Origin: Streptomyces ambofaciens ATCC 23877
GTDB lineage: Bacteria; Actinomycetota; Actinomycetes; Streptomycetales; Streptomycetaceae
DNA: 64,000 nt
Direction of reading: 5' to 3'
NCBI RefSeq assembly: GCF_001267885.1
Contig: NZ_CP012382.1
Span: 1,408,501 to 1,472,500 of the forward strand
The notes under the pieces are model-generated. The model did not search any database. It was not told the origin of the DNA and saw only the letters and a list, made by a program, of their open reading frames with translations. The position numbers were made by a program, and so were the translations under genes. This document shows positions 8,156 to 15,763 of this stretch, in pieces (within the stretch, counting starts at the first letter, position 1; the number at the start of each line of letters is the position of its first letter).

Positions 8156-9178
8156 ATGTGGCCAGGACAGCAGCCGCCCGGGGGCGAGCAGAACCCGCAG
8201 AACAATCCGTACCAGCAGCCGGGGTACCAGCAGCCGAATCCCTATCAGCAGCCGGGATACCAGCAGCAGCCCGGCCCGTACGGGCAGCAGCAGTGGGGCG
8301 CTCCGCAGCCCCCGACGGCTCCGCAGCCGTCCGCGGGCGGAGGCGGCGGTGGCGGCAACCGGACCAAGGTGGTCGCGATCGTCGCGGCGCTCGCCGTGGT
8401 GGTGGCCGCCGGCGTCACCGGGTTCCTGGTGCTGGGCGGTGACAAGGACGACCAGGCGGACGGGGGCAAGGACGACAAGCCTTCGGCCAGCGCGTCCGCG
8501 AGCAAGTCCGAGACCCCTTCCACCGACCCGAGCGCTTCCGGTGGCGAGGACAATCCGCGCGGCGGCGACGACGTGAAGGCGACCGTCGACGGCTGGAAGG
8601 TCGTCGCCAACCCGCGCTTCGGCACCATGTTCGACGTGCCCGCGGACTGGGAGATCGACAGCACGGACACGAGCGTCGGCTTCGAGTGGGAGGAGGACGG
8701 CAAGACCGAGCGCACGACGGTCACCGCCCCGGCCTACCTGAAGTCCGAGTGGTGCACCACCGACGAGAACAAGGACGGCCGCAAGGAGAGCACCTCCCTC
8801 GCCACCGCGGGCACCCGCGGGGAGAGCGGCGCCAAGGACGCCGCCCAGGCGGCCGAGACGCGGGTGCCGTGGTGGATCTACGGCGGGTTCACCGAGCCGG
8901 ACAAGAAGAGCGTGAAGTACGGCAAGCCGAAGCCGTACACCACGACGTCCGGCATCGAGGGCAGCGTCATCACGGCGCACTCGGAGGGCGCGCCCAAGAA
9001 GGGGAAGTGCGACACCGAGGGCAAGGCGATCACCTTCGCGTTCAAGAACGGCGCGGGCGACTTCGTCACCTGGAACCTCTACGGCGCGAAGGGTGTCGAC
9101 GAGGAGATCCCGGAGGCGACGGTGCAGAAGATCCTGAGCACCGTGCGCCTCACGGAGGCCCCGCCGACCGACACGTAG
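8156..9178 (+). CDS. Membrane-anchored protein with Pro/Gln-rich cytoplasmic head
   Basis: A 340-residue protein. Residues 1-65 are Pro/Gln/Gly/Tyr-rich with near repeats of NPYQQPGYQQP, then a glycine run. One membrane segment follows (VVAIVAALAVVVAAGVTGFL, about 71-90), then an acidic Ser/Lys linker, and an extracellular domain from about residue 140. The outer domain begins GWKVVANPRFGTMFDVPADW and contains several Trp and two Cys. This architecture is common in Streptomyces, and the outer domain has no function known to me. The ATG at 8156 is the only plausible start. Confidence 0.85.
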   Translation: MWPGQQPPGGEQNPQNNPYQQPGYQQPNPYQQPGYQQQPGPYGQQQWGAPQPPTAPQPSAGGGGGGGNRTKVVAIVAALAVVVAAGVTGFLVLGGDKDDQADGGKDDKPSASASASKSETPSTDPSASGGEDNPRGGDDVKATVDGWKVVANPRFGTMFDVPADWEIDSTDTSVGFEWEEDGKTERTTVTAPAYLKSEWCTTDENKDGRKESTSLATAGTRGESGAKDAAQAAETRVPWWIYGGFTEPDKKSVKYGKPKPYTTTSGIEGSVITAHSEGAPKKGKCDTEGKAITFAFKNGAGDFVTWNLYGAKGVDEEIPEATVQKILSTVRLTEAPPTDT

Positions 9179-9195
9179 CCCGCCGCGCGGCGCCT

Positions 9196-10041
9196 CTAGC
9201 CGATGCCGAACGCCCCGGCGGGCGGTTCCGGCGACGGCACGGCGTCCTCGTCCCGCACCGGCCGCGCGTCTCCGACGAAGGCCCGCAGGGCGGACCCGTG
9301 CTCGACCCTGGCCGGGAAGGCGTCGGCGGCCGTACGCCGGGCCAGGGTCGCGGTGTCGAGCGGCCGGTGCGCGGCGACGAGGACCGCGTTGCCGAAGCGG
9401 CGCCCACGCAGCACACCCGGTTCGGCGATCAGCGCCAGCTCCTCGAAGAGCGTCGCGAAACCCGCCAGCTGGGCCCGCAGGAAGGGGAACGGCGCCGCGT
9501 CGGCGAGGTTGGCCACGTACACGCCGTCGGCGCGCAGGACCCGTGCCGCCTCGCGGACGTAGCCCACGGAGGCCAGGCGCGCGGGCACCCGGGAGCCCCC
9601 GAAGACGTCGGCGACCAGGACGTCGGCCGAGTCCGCGGGAGCGGCTTCCAGCCAGGCGCGGGCATCGGCCCCGTGCGTGGTGACGCCGGCGCCGTCCGGG
9701 AGCGGCAGGTGCTCGGCGACGAGGTCCAGCAGGGCCCGGTCGGCCTCCACGACGTCCTGCCGCGAGCCCGGCCGGGTCCGTGACACGTACCGGGGGAGGG
9801 TCATCGCACCCCCGCCCAGGTGCAGCACCTCCAGCGCACGCCCCGGCTCGGCCACGGTGTCCAGGACGTGGCCGAGCCGGCGCGTGTACTCGAACTCCAG
9901 GTGCTCCGGCTCGTCCAGGTCGACGTACGACTGCGGGGCCCCGTCGACGGTGAGCAGCCAGGCCCGCCTCCGGTCGACGTCGGGCATGAGCTTGGCGGTG
10001 CCGTGGTCGGTGACGCGGCTGACGGGTATGGCTTCGTTCAC
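9196..10041 (-). CDS. Spermidine-synthase-like methyltransferase-fold protein
   Basis: A 281-residue class I methyltransferase-fold protein resembling spermidine synthase and its actinobacterial fused-domain relatives. LEVLHLGGGAMTLPRYV near residues 69-85 is the nucleotide-binding motif I, QDVVEADRALLDLV is motif II, and DVLVADVFGGSRVP holds the central acidic residue of the aminopropyltransferase pocket. There is no N-terminal membrane domain. True polyamine synthesis is uncertain because many homologues are uncharacterised. The GTG at 10041 behind a GGGGGG tract gives the compact start; upstream the frame runs into repeats. Confidence 0.8.
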   Translation of the reverse strand: MNEAIPVSRVTDHGTAKLMPDVDRRRAWLLTVDGAPQSYVDLDEPEHLEFEYTRRLGHVLDTVAEPGRALEVLHLGGGAMTLPRYVSRTRPGSRQDVVEADRALLDLVAEHLPLPDGAGVTTHGADARAWLEAAPADSADVLVADVFGGSRVPARLASVGYVREAARVLRADGVYVANLADAAPFPFLRAQLAGFATLFEELALIAEPGVLRGRRFGNAVLVAAHRPLDTATLARRTAADAFPARVEHGSALRAFVGDARPVRDEDAVPSPEPPAGAFGIG

Positions 10042-10102
10042 CCCCCGATTGTGCCTGGGGCCGAACGCCCCGGCAGGAGCGGCTCCGCCGCGGACCCGAC
10101 GG

Positions 10103-10290
10103 CCACACCGGACCCGCGGCGTCCCGCGCCCCGGACCACGTTCGGGCCACGGACCCGCGACGTCCCCCGCGCCCGGCCGCTCCAGGGCGGCAGGACCGCG
10201 ACGCCGCGCGCGCCCGGCCACGGAGCGGCCACCGACCCGCGAACCTCCCGCACGCTCGGCCACCGACCCGCGACATCCCGCACGCCCGAC
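10103..10290. repeat. Degenerate 30-bp GC-rich repeats in intergenic region
   Basis: The 316-bp gap between the spermidine-synthase-like gene and tuf3 (both leftward) holds no credible gene. Four imperfect copies of a unit close to CCACCGACCCGCGA followed by a TCCCGCACGCCCGG-like half start at about 10103, 10147, 10229 and 10260; the last two are adjacent. It lies downstream of tuf3 and may act as a transcript end or be decayed repeat DNA. Confidence 0.6.
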
Positions 10291-10357
10291 CACGAAGCGG
10301 CCACGAAACGGGCACGGGCCGGCCACCGCCGCGACGCCCCCGCGCCTCCGGCCGCGT

Positions 10358-11548
10358 TCAGGCCACGGCGGTCACGGTCCCCGCCGCCACGGTCCGCCCG
10401 CCCTCACGCACGGCGAACCCCAGACCGGACTCCAGCGGCACGTCCCGGCCCAGCTCCACCGTCATCGTGACGGTGTCCCCGGGCCGGGCGACGGCCACCT
10501 CACCGAGGTCCACGTCCCCGACCACGTCCGCGGTCCGGATGTAGAACTGCGGCCGGTACCCCGTGGTGACCGGCGTCGACCGCCCGCCCTCACGCGCCGA
10601 CAGCACGTACACCCGCGCCGTGAAGCGCCGGCCGGGCACCACACTGCCGGGGGCGGCGACCACGTGCCCGCGCCGCACCGTGTCGCGGGCCACACCGCGC
10701 AGCAGCAGCGCCACGTTGTCCCCGGCCTGCGCCTCCTCCATCGGCTTGCCGAAGGTCTCCACGCCGGTGACGACCGTCTCGACCCCGGCGCCGAGGACCT
10801 CCACGCGGTCGCCGACGCGGACGGTGCCGCGCTCGACCGCGCCGGTCACCACCGTGCCGCGGCCGGTGATGGTGAGCACGTTCTCCACCGACAGCAGGAA
10901 CGGCGCGTCCAGGTACCGCTCGGGCATGGGCACGTAGGTGTCCACGGCGTCGAGCAGCGCTTCGACGGACGCCGTCCACCGCGGGTCGCCCTCCAACGCC
11001 CTCAGCCCCGAGACCCGGACGACGGGCACGGCGTCACCGCCGTAGCCGTGCGCGGTGAGCAGGTCCCGTACCTCCAGCTCGACCAGGTCGGCCAGCAACG
11101 CGTCCTCCCCGTCCTCGACGGCGTCGGCCTTGTTGAGCGCGACCACGATGTGGTCGACGCCCACCTGCCGCGCGAGCAGGACGTGTTCGGCCGTCTGCGG
11201 CATGACCCCGTCCAGCGCGGAGACGACGAGGATCGCCCCGTCCAGCTGGGCGGCGCCGGTGACCATGTTCTTCACGTAGTCGGCGTGGCCCGGCATGTCC
11301 ACGTGCGCGTAGTGGCGGGTGTCGGTCTCGTACTCGACGTGCGCGAGGTTGATGGTGATGCCGCGCGCCGCCTCCTCCGGGGCCCGGTCGATCCGGTCGA
11401 ACGAGACGTACCGGGTGCCGCTGTCGGCACCGCGCTCGGCGAGGACCTTGGTGATGGCGGCGGTCAGGGTGGTCTTGCCGTGGTCGACATGGCCCATCGT
11501 GCCGATGTTGAGATGCGGTTTGGTGCGGACGTACGCCGTCTTGGACAT
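10358..11548 (-). CDS. tuf3: Elongation factor Tu3 (divergent EF-Tu paralogue)
   Basis: A 396-residue EF-Tu with all three domains. G1 is GHVDHGKT (19-26), the switch I Thr is in RGITIN (62-67), G3 is DMPGH (84-88) and G4 is NKAD. It diverges from housekeeping EF-Tu throughout: DMPGH replaces the usual DCPGH, SGL replaces SAL at G5, and the C-terminus is VTAVA. These differences match the Streptomyces tuf3 type, which is expressed at low level, linked to the stringent response in S. coelicolor and reported resistant to EF-Tu antibiotics in S. ramocissimus. There is no rps operon around it, as expected for tuf3. Confidence 0.92.
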   Translation of the reverse strand: MSKTAYVRTKPHLNIGTMGHVDHGKTTLTAAITKVLAERGADSGTRYVSFDRIDRAPEEAARGITINLAHVEYETDTRHYAHVDMPGHADYVKNMVTGAAQLDGAILVVSALDGVMPQTAEHVLLARQVGVDHIVVALNKADAVEDGEDALLADLVELEVRDLLTAHGYGGDAVPVVRVSGLRALEGDPRWTASVEALLDAVDTYVPMPERYLDAPFLLSVENVLTITGRGTVVTGAVERGTVRVGDRVEVLGAGVETVVTGVETFGKPMEEAQAGDNVALLLRGVARDTVRRGHVVAAPGSVVPGRRFTARVYVLSAREGGRSTPVTTGYRPQFYIRTADVVGDVDLGEVAVARPGDTVTMTVELGRDVPLESGLGFAVREGGRTVAAGTVTAVA

Positions 11549-11597
11549 GGCGCTACCTCGAAGCCTCGTGGCGGTGGTGGGACCCCGGTGACCGTCC

Positions 11598-11640
11598 GAC
11601 CCTCCCCCTGCGGGGTCCGCCGGACGATCCGGGGAGGGTC
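11598..11640. promoter_or_regulatory. Inverted repeat upstream of tuf3
   Basis: GACCCTCCCC (11598-11607) and GGGGAGGGTC (11631-11640) form a perfect 10-bp inverted repeat about 50 bp upstream of the tuf3 start, with a 23-nt loop. It could fold in the tuf3 leader or end transcription from upstream. I could not place a convincing promoter. Confidence 0.4.
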
Positions 11641-11817
11641 AGCTTCGGGCGCCGTCGGCCGCGGCCGTGAGGAAGAGGACGGCAGCCTTCGGGGCATCCG
11701 CGACCGCGGATGCTGCGAGGGGGAAGGCGTACCGGAACATGACGCCGATCATCGCCGAGCTCCCGCCCCGCGTCGAACGGTTTTCACGGCACGGGAGTTC
11801 GCGGACGCCCGGGTCCG

Positions 11818-12540
11818 CTACGGCCCGATGTTCCGCAGTGCCTCGCGCACGGACAGCGGTGCCAGGCGCCGCCCGTTCTCGGCCACGAAGGCGCGGACGG
11901 CGTCCGGGTCCGTCCGGGCGTACTCGCGCAGGCACCAGCCGACGGCCTTGCGCACGAAGAAGTCCTCGTGGCCGCCGCGGCGCAGGCAGTACCCGAAGAG
12001 CCGGCCGGTGTCGGTGCCCTGCCCGTAGCGCAGTTGGTGGAGCAGGGCCGCCCGGACCAGCCAGGGGTCCGCGTCCTCGATCCAGGCGTCCGTCTCGGCC
12101 GTGAGGCCGCGGTCGGCCGCGACCAGGCCTCCGACCACGTGCGCGGAGAGCGGGTCGACCGTGTCCCACCAGGGCACCGTGGTGAGCAGATGCCGGACCA
12201 CCGGCAGGAGACCGGACGAGCATTTCGTCACATGCCGGCGCAGCAGGTCCACGGCGAAGTAGGGGTACTCGCGCTCGGGCAGCCGCCAGCAGCGCAGGGC
12301 GATCGCGGCGAGGTCCCGCTCGTCGGGGCGGGGCATCCCCGCGAGGACGGTGCGGGACAGCGCGCGTCGATCAGGGGAGGTCAGGCCCAGGAAAGGAGCC
12401 ACGTCCCTCATGTACGCCCGCCGGCTCACGGCCCGTCCGGGATCGGCCGCGGCGGCGTACACGGAGGTGAGCCGTTCCAGCACGGTGTCGGCGAGCGGAC
12501 TGTGCGGAACGTCCGGAACTCCCTTGGCTGTGACGCTCAT
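11818..12540 (-). CDS. AlkD-like DNA alkylation repair protein
   Basis: A 240-residue all-helical HEAT-like protein of the DNA alkylation repair (AlkD) family. Visible helices include REYPYFAVDLLRRHV, TTVPWWDTVDPLSAHVVGG and DPWLVRAALLHQLRYGQGTD, and the FFVRKAVGWCLREYARTDP segment near the C-terminus is the most conserved signature. The W-x-x-VD-x-L pattern supplies the aromatic and acidic residues used to recognise alkylated bases. It probably excises positively charged alkylpurines. I chose the ATG at 12540 (MSVTAKGV); starts at 12549-12567 are possible. Confidence 0.85.
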   Translation of the reverse strand: MSVTAKGVPDVPHSPLADTVLERLTSVYAAAADPGRAVSRRAYMRDVAPFLGLTSPDRRALSRTVLAGMPRPDERDLAAIALRCWRLPEREYPYFAVDLLRRHVTKCSSGLLPVVRHLLTTVPWWDTVDPLSAHVVGGLVAADRGLTAETDAWIEDADPWLVRAALLHQLRYGQGTDTGRLFGYCLRRGGHEDFFVRKAVGWCLREYARTDPDAVRAFVAENGRRLAPLSVREALRNIGP

Positions 12541-12589
12541 GAGACGCACCATACGGCGATCACACACATTTGTCGGTTAGTGTCACCGG

Positions 12590-13369
12590 ATGCTCGATGC
12601 CACCACCCGCTCTGGGGGCACCGCCACGGTCTCTCCCCGGGCCACCGCAACGGAGCTCGCCGTCGCCACCGCCGCCGGGCCGGCCGCACCGACCGGCCTC
12701 GCCGCCCGCGTGACGAGAGTCCTGCTCTCCCCGTGGTCCCGACTCTCCCTGCTCCTCGCCCTGCTGGCCTCGGCCGCGACGACGGTCCTGCTGTTCCGGC
12801 CGCAGGAGTTGCTGACCGACGGGTGGCCACCGCAGCTCGGCGGAGCCACGGCGGCGCTCGCCTACGCGGTGGCGTACGGACTGTGCACCGTCGCCTTCGT
12901 GCCCCGTCCCCTGCTCAACCTGGCCGCCGGTGCCCTGTTCGGCTCGCAGCTGGGTCTCGCGTCGGCGCTGGCGGGGACGGTGCTCGGCGCCGGGATCGCC
13001 TTCTGCCTCGGCCGGGTGCTGGGCCAGGAGGCGCTGCGTCCGCTGCTGCGGGGCAAGTGGCTGAAGGCCGCGGACGGACAGCTCAGCCGGCACGGTTTCC
13101 GTTCGATGCTGGCGGCACGGCTGTTCCCCGGGGTGCCGTTCGCGGCCGCCAACTACTGCGCGGCCGTCTCCCGCATGGGCCTGCTGCCCTTCCTCCTGGC
13201 GACGGCCCTCGGCTCCATCCCCAACACCGCCGCCTACGTCGTCGCCGGGGCCCGCGCCTCGACGCCCACGTCGCCGGCCTTCCTCATCGCGCTGGCCTGC
13301 ATCGCCCTGCCGGGGCTGGCGGGTGCCGCGGTGGCCTGGCGCAAGCGGCACCGGCTGCGCGGACACTGA
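12590..13369 (+). CDS. TVP38/TMEM64 (VTT-domain) membrane protein
   Basis: A 259-residue membrane protein with about five hydrophobic spans after a 40-residue polar N-terminus. The VTT-domain core is visible: FVPRPLLNLAAGALFG near residue 105, then FCLGRVLGQEALRPLL, and ARLFPGVPFAAANYCAA near 175, the family F-P-x-x-P-x-x-x-x-N-Y pattern. TVP38/TMEM64 proteins are distant relatives of DedA, also found in this window, and act in membrane lipid scrambling or trafficking. It is divergent from the AlkD-like gene with a 49-bp gap. Confidence 0.88.
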   Translation: MLDATTRSGGTATVSPRATATELAVATAAGPAAPTGLAARVTRVLLSPWSRLSLLLALLASAATTVLLFRPQELLTDGWPPQLGGATAALAYAVAYGLCTVAFVPRPLLNLAAGALFGSQLGLASALAGTVLGAGIAFCLGRVLGQEALRPLLRGKWLKAADGQLSRHGFRSMLAARLFPGVPFAAANYCAAVSRMGLLPFLLATALGSIPNTAAYVVAGARASTPTSPAFLIALACIALPGLAGAAVAWRKRHRLRGH

Positions 13370-13622
13370 CAGGGGCACGTACGTCGCCCGGGCCCGGCGC
13401 CGGCGTCGGCGTCGGCTGATCGCGCGTACGGTCGCGTCGGCCGTCGCGTGAGCCGTACCGTGACCGGCCCGGCCGTGCGCGGGAGCCCTTCCACCCCTGT
13501 GGGCCGATCTTCACTTTGGGACGCTACGCTGCCCCTCGGCACGCCAGATCCTGATCACCGCGCACGGCGGTTCGGTGTGTCCATCGACCGTTTCTCGATC
13601 GGCACTTGGACTCCGTAACCTC

Positions 13623-14498
13623 ATGTCTTGGTTTGAATCCCTCATCCTCGGACTCGTCCAGGGGCTGACCGAGTTCCTCCCCGTCTCCTCCAGCGCGCAC
13701 CTGCGGCTGACCGCGGCGTTCTCCGGCTGGCACGACCCGGGCGCGGCCTTCACGGCGATCACGCAGATCGGCACCGAGGCCGCCGTGCTCATCTACTTCC
13801 GCAAGGACATCGGGCGGATCCTCTCGGCGTGGACGCGGTCGCTCACCGACAAGTCGATGCGCCGGGACCCCGACGCCCGCATGGGCTGGCTCGTGATCGT
13901 CGGCTCGATCCCGATCGGTGTGCTCGGCCTGACCCTGAAGGACCAGATCGAGGGACCGTTCCGGGACCTGCGGATCACCGCGACCATGCTCATCGTCGTG
14001 GGCGTGATCATCGGCATCGCGGACCGGAGGGCCGCCCGGGACGAGAAGGGCGGCCGGCACCGCGCGCCCCAGCAGCGCAAGGAACTGGAGAACCTGACCG
14101 TCCGGGACGGCCTGATCTACGGCCTCTGCCAGGCCGCGGCCCTCATCCCCGGTGTCTCCCGCTCCGGGGCCACCATCAGCGGCGGGCTCTTCATGGGCTA
14201 CCGGCGCGAGGCGGCGGCCCGGTACTCGTTCCTGCTCGCCATCCCGGCGGTGCTCGCCTCCGGCCTCTTCGAGCTCAAGGACGCGATGGAGAACGATCAC
14301 GTCTCCTGGGGACCGACGCTGTTCGCGACGGTCATCGCCTTCGCCACCGGCTACGTGGTCATCGCGTGGTTCATGAAGTTCATCTCCACCAAGAGCTTCA
14401 TGCCGTTCGTCTGGTACCGCATCGCCCTCGGCATCGTCATCATCGTCCTGGTCACGGCGGGCGTCCTCAGTCCGCACGCCGCGGAGTCCGCCGGCTGA
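13623..14498 (+). CDS. uppP: Undecaprenyl-diphosphatase (UppP/BacA)
   Basis: A 291-residue integral membrane pyrophosphatase that regenerates undecaprenyl phosphate for cell-wall synthesis and confers bacitracin tolerance. The first signature GLVQGLTEFLPVSSSAHL (residues 10-27) carries the catalytic E17 and following Ser cluster; the second, PGVSRSG (176-182), holds the phosphate-binding Arg. About eight membrane spans are visible. The ATG at 13623 gives the family N-terminus MSWFESLILG. A polar loop (about 134-156) is longer than in E. coli. It appears monocistronic or followed by the 59-residue gene. Confidence 0.95.
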   Translation: MSWFESLILGLVQGLTEFLPVSSSAHLRLTAAFSGWHDPGAAFTAITQIGTEAAVLIYFRKDIGRILSAWTRSLTDKSMRRDPDARMGWLVIVGSIPIGVLGLTLKDQIEGPFRDLRITATMLIVVGVIIGIADRRAARDEKGGRHRAPQQRKELENLTVRDGLIYGLCQAAALIPGVSRSGATISGGLFMGYRREAAARYSFLLAIPAVLASGLFELKDAMENDHVSWGPTLFATVIAFATGYVVIAWFMKFISTKSFMPFVWYRIALGIVIIVLVTAGVLSPHAAESAG

Positions 14499-14561
14499 CG
14501 GCGCCCGGTTCTGTAGCCGTCCGGTAGCGCAGGGTCAGCGCTTGCCCCTAGGCTTGTCCGC

Positions 14562-14741
14562 ATGTCCCCCGATTCCATGATCCCTGGTTCCGTGCGGTCC
14601 GCCGCGGAGCTCAACGACGAGATCCGTGCGCTGTGGCGGCGTGCGGGCGGATCCCTGTCGGCGCAGGAGCGCGTGGAGTACGAGTTGCTCGTGGTCGAGT
14701 GGGCGTCCGCGATCCGCGGCGAGGTCATCGAGGCGGCCTGA
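14562..14741 (+). CDS. Small conserved-looking protein, 59 aa
   Basis: A 59-residue reading frame starts at the ATG 14562 and ends in TGA 14739-14741. The peptide (MSPDSMIPGSVRSAAELNDE, then IRALWRRAGGSLSAQERVEY, then ELLVVEWASAIRGEVIEAA) is amphipathic and probably all-helical, with good Streptomyces codon bias. A perfect 21-bp hairpin follows directly. It lies 63 bp after uppP on the same strand and is easily missed because of its size. I recognise no family. Confidence 0.65.
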   Translation: MSPDSMIPGSVRSAAELNDEIRALWRRAGGSLSAQERVEYELLVVEWASAIRGEVIEAA

Positions 14742-14759
14742 CCGGCCCGGGCCTCCCCG

Positions 14760-14780
14760 CCGCGGCCGGCCCGGCCGCGG
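14760..14780. terminator. Perfect GC hairpin between convergent genes
   Basis: CCGCGGCCGG-C-CCGGCCGCGG is a perfect 10-bp dyad with a one-base centre, 19 bp past the 59-residue gene and 57 bp past the convergent SDR gene. It is probably a bidirectional terminator. Confidence 0.55.
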
Positions 14781-14797
14781 CACAGGGCGGCCCGAGC

Positions 14798-14831
14798 CCC
14801 GTCCGGACCCGGCCCCCGTCCGGACCCGGCC
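14798..14831. repeat. Exact 17-bp tandem duplication
   Basis: CCCGTCCGGACCCGGCC occurs twice head-to-tail immediately before the 3' end of the leftward SDR gene. It contains the palindrome GTCCGGAC in each copy. Confidence 0.7.
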
Positions 14832-14836
14832 CGGCG

Positions 14837-15586
14837 TCAGCGCCCGCCGGCGACCCGTAGCACCGTCCCCGTCGTGTACGACGCGTCCGTCGACATCAGC
14901 CAGGAGATCGCCGCGGCGATCTCCTCGGCCCGACCCGCGCGGCCCAGGGGAACGGCGGCCCCCATGCGCCCGGCGCGCTCCGGGTCGCCCATCGCGGCGT
15001 GCATCCCGGTGTCGACGACCCCCGGCGCGACGGCGTTGACGCGGACACCGTCCGGGCCGAGCTCCTTGGCCAGGCCCAGGGTCAGGGCGTCGACGCCCGC
15101 CTTGGTGGCCGCGTAGTGGACGTACTCCCCGGGGCTGCCGATGGTCGCGGCGCCCGAGGACACGTTCACGATCGCCCCGCTCCCCCGCGCGGACATCAGC
15201 TGGGCGGCCCGCCGGGCGCACAGCAGCACGCCCAGCAGATTGACGTCGAGCACCCGGCGCAGGTTCGCGGTGTCGCTGTCCGCCAGCCGCCCGAGCGGAC
15301 CGGTCACCGCCGCGTTGTTGACCAGTCCCGTCACCGGCCCGAGCCGCTCCTCGGCCACCTCGAAGAGCCGCTCGACCTCGGCCTCGACCGATGTGTCCGC
15401 CCGCACGGCGACTCCCCGTCCGCCGGCCTCGCGTACTCCTGCCAGCACCGTCTCCGCGGCGGCGGAGTCCCGCGCGTAGCCCACCACGAGGTCGTGCCCG
15501 TCCGCCGCGAGACGCAGACAGGTGGCCGCGCCGATCCCCCGGCTGCCGCCGGTGACCACCGTGACGGGACGCTCCGTACGCTCCAT
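14837..15586 (-). CDS. SDR-family oxidoreductase
   Basis: A 249-residue classical short-chain dehydrogenase. The cofactor motif TGGSRGIG lies at residues 12-19, NNAAV near 90, the catalytic Ser in NVSSGAA near 141, and YVHYAATKAG gives the Y-x-x-x-K pair near 154. It resembles FabG-type or glucose-1-dehydrogenase-like reductases; the substrate is unknown. The ATG at 15586 is preceded by GGAGG at suitable spacing. A 17-bp perfect palindrome sits 53 bp upstream, suggesting a dedicated repressor encoded elsewhere. Confidence 0.88.
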   Translation of the reverse strand: MERTERPVTVVTGGSRGIGAATCLRLAADGHDLVVGYARDSAAAETVLAGVREAGGRGVAVRADTSVEAEVERLFEVAEERLGPVTGLVNNAAVTGPLGRLADSDTANLRRVLDVNLLGVLLCARRAAQLMSARGSGAIVNVSSGAATIGSPGEYVHYAATKAGVDALTLGLAKELGPDGVRVNAVAPGVVDTGMHAAMGDPERAGRMGAAVPLGRAGRAEEIAAAISWLMSTDASYTTGTVLRVAGGR

Positions 15587-15638
15587 GAGTGCCTCCTGCA
15601 GAGGATCGGCTGACCCGGGCCCGACCGGACCACCCATT

Positions 15639-15655
15639 TGATCGATCATCGATCA
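15639..15655. promoter_or_regulatory. 17-bp perfect palindrome, candidate operator
   Basis: TGATCGAT-C-ATCGATCA is a perfect 8-1-8 palindrome upstream of the SDR start at 15586 and 109 bp upstream of the divergent lnt gene. Its low GC stands out from its surroundings. A TetR- or MarR-type site is plausible, but no regulator gene is adjacent. Confidence 0.5.
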
Positions 15656-15763
15656 TCCTAGGTGAGGCCCCGCCTCCCGGGAAGCGGTCATCCCATGTGA
15701 TCAACTGCAATCCGCCCTCGCAGAGAGCGCACACTGAAAGGACCACGGGGTAGGGAGGCGCCT

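Noticed and set aside
8156..8400. Repetitive Pro/Gln codons considered as a DNA repeat element
   Set aside because: The repetition is at protein level inside a good gene; the DNA copies differ.
9677..12028. 783-residue + strand open frame
   Set aside because: It runs across the reverse strands of the spermidine-synthase-like gene, repeats, tuf3 and the AlkD-like gene, an effect of high GC.
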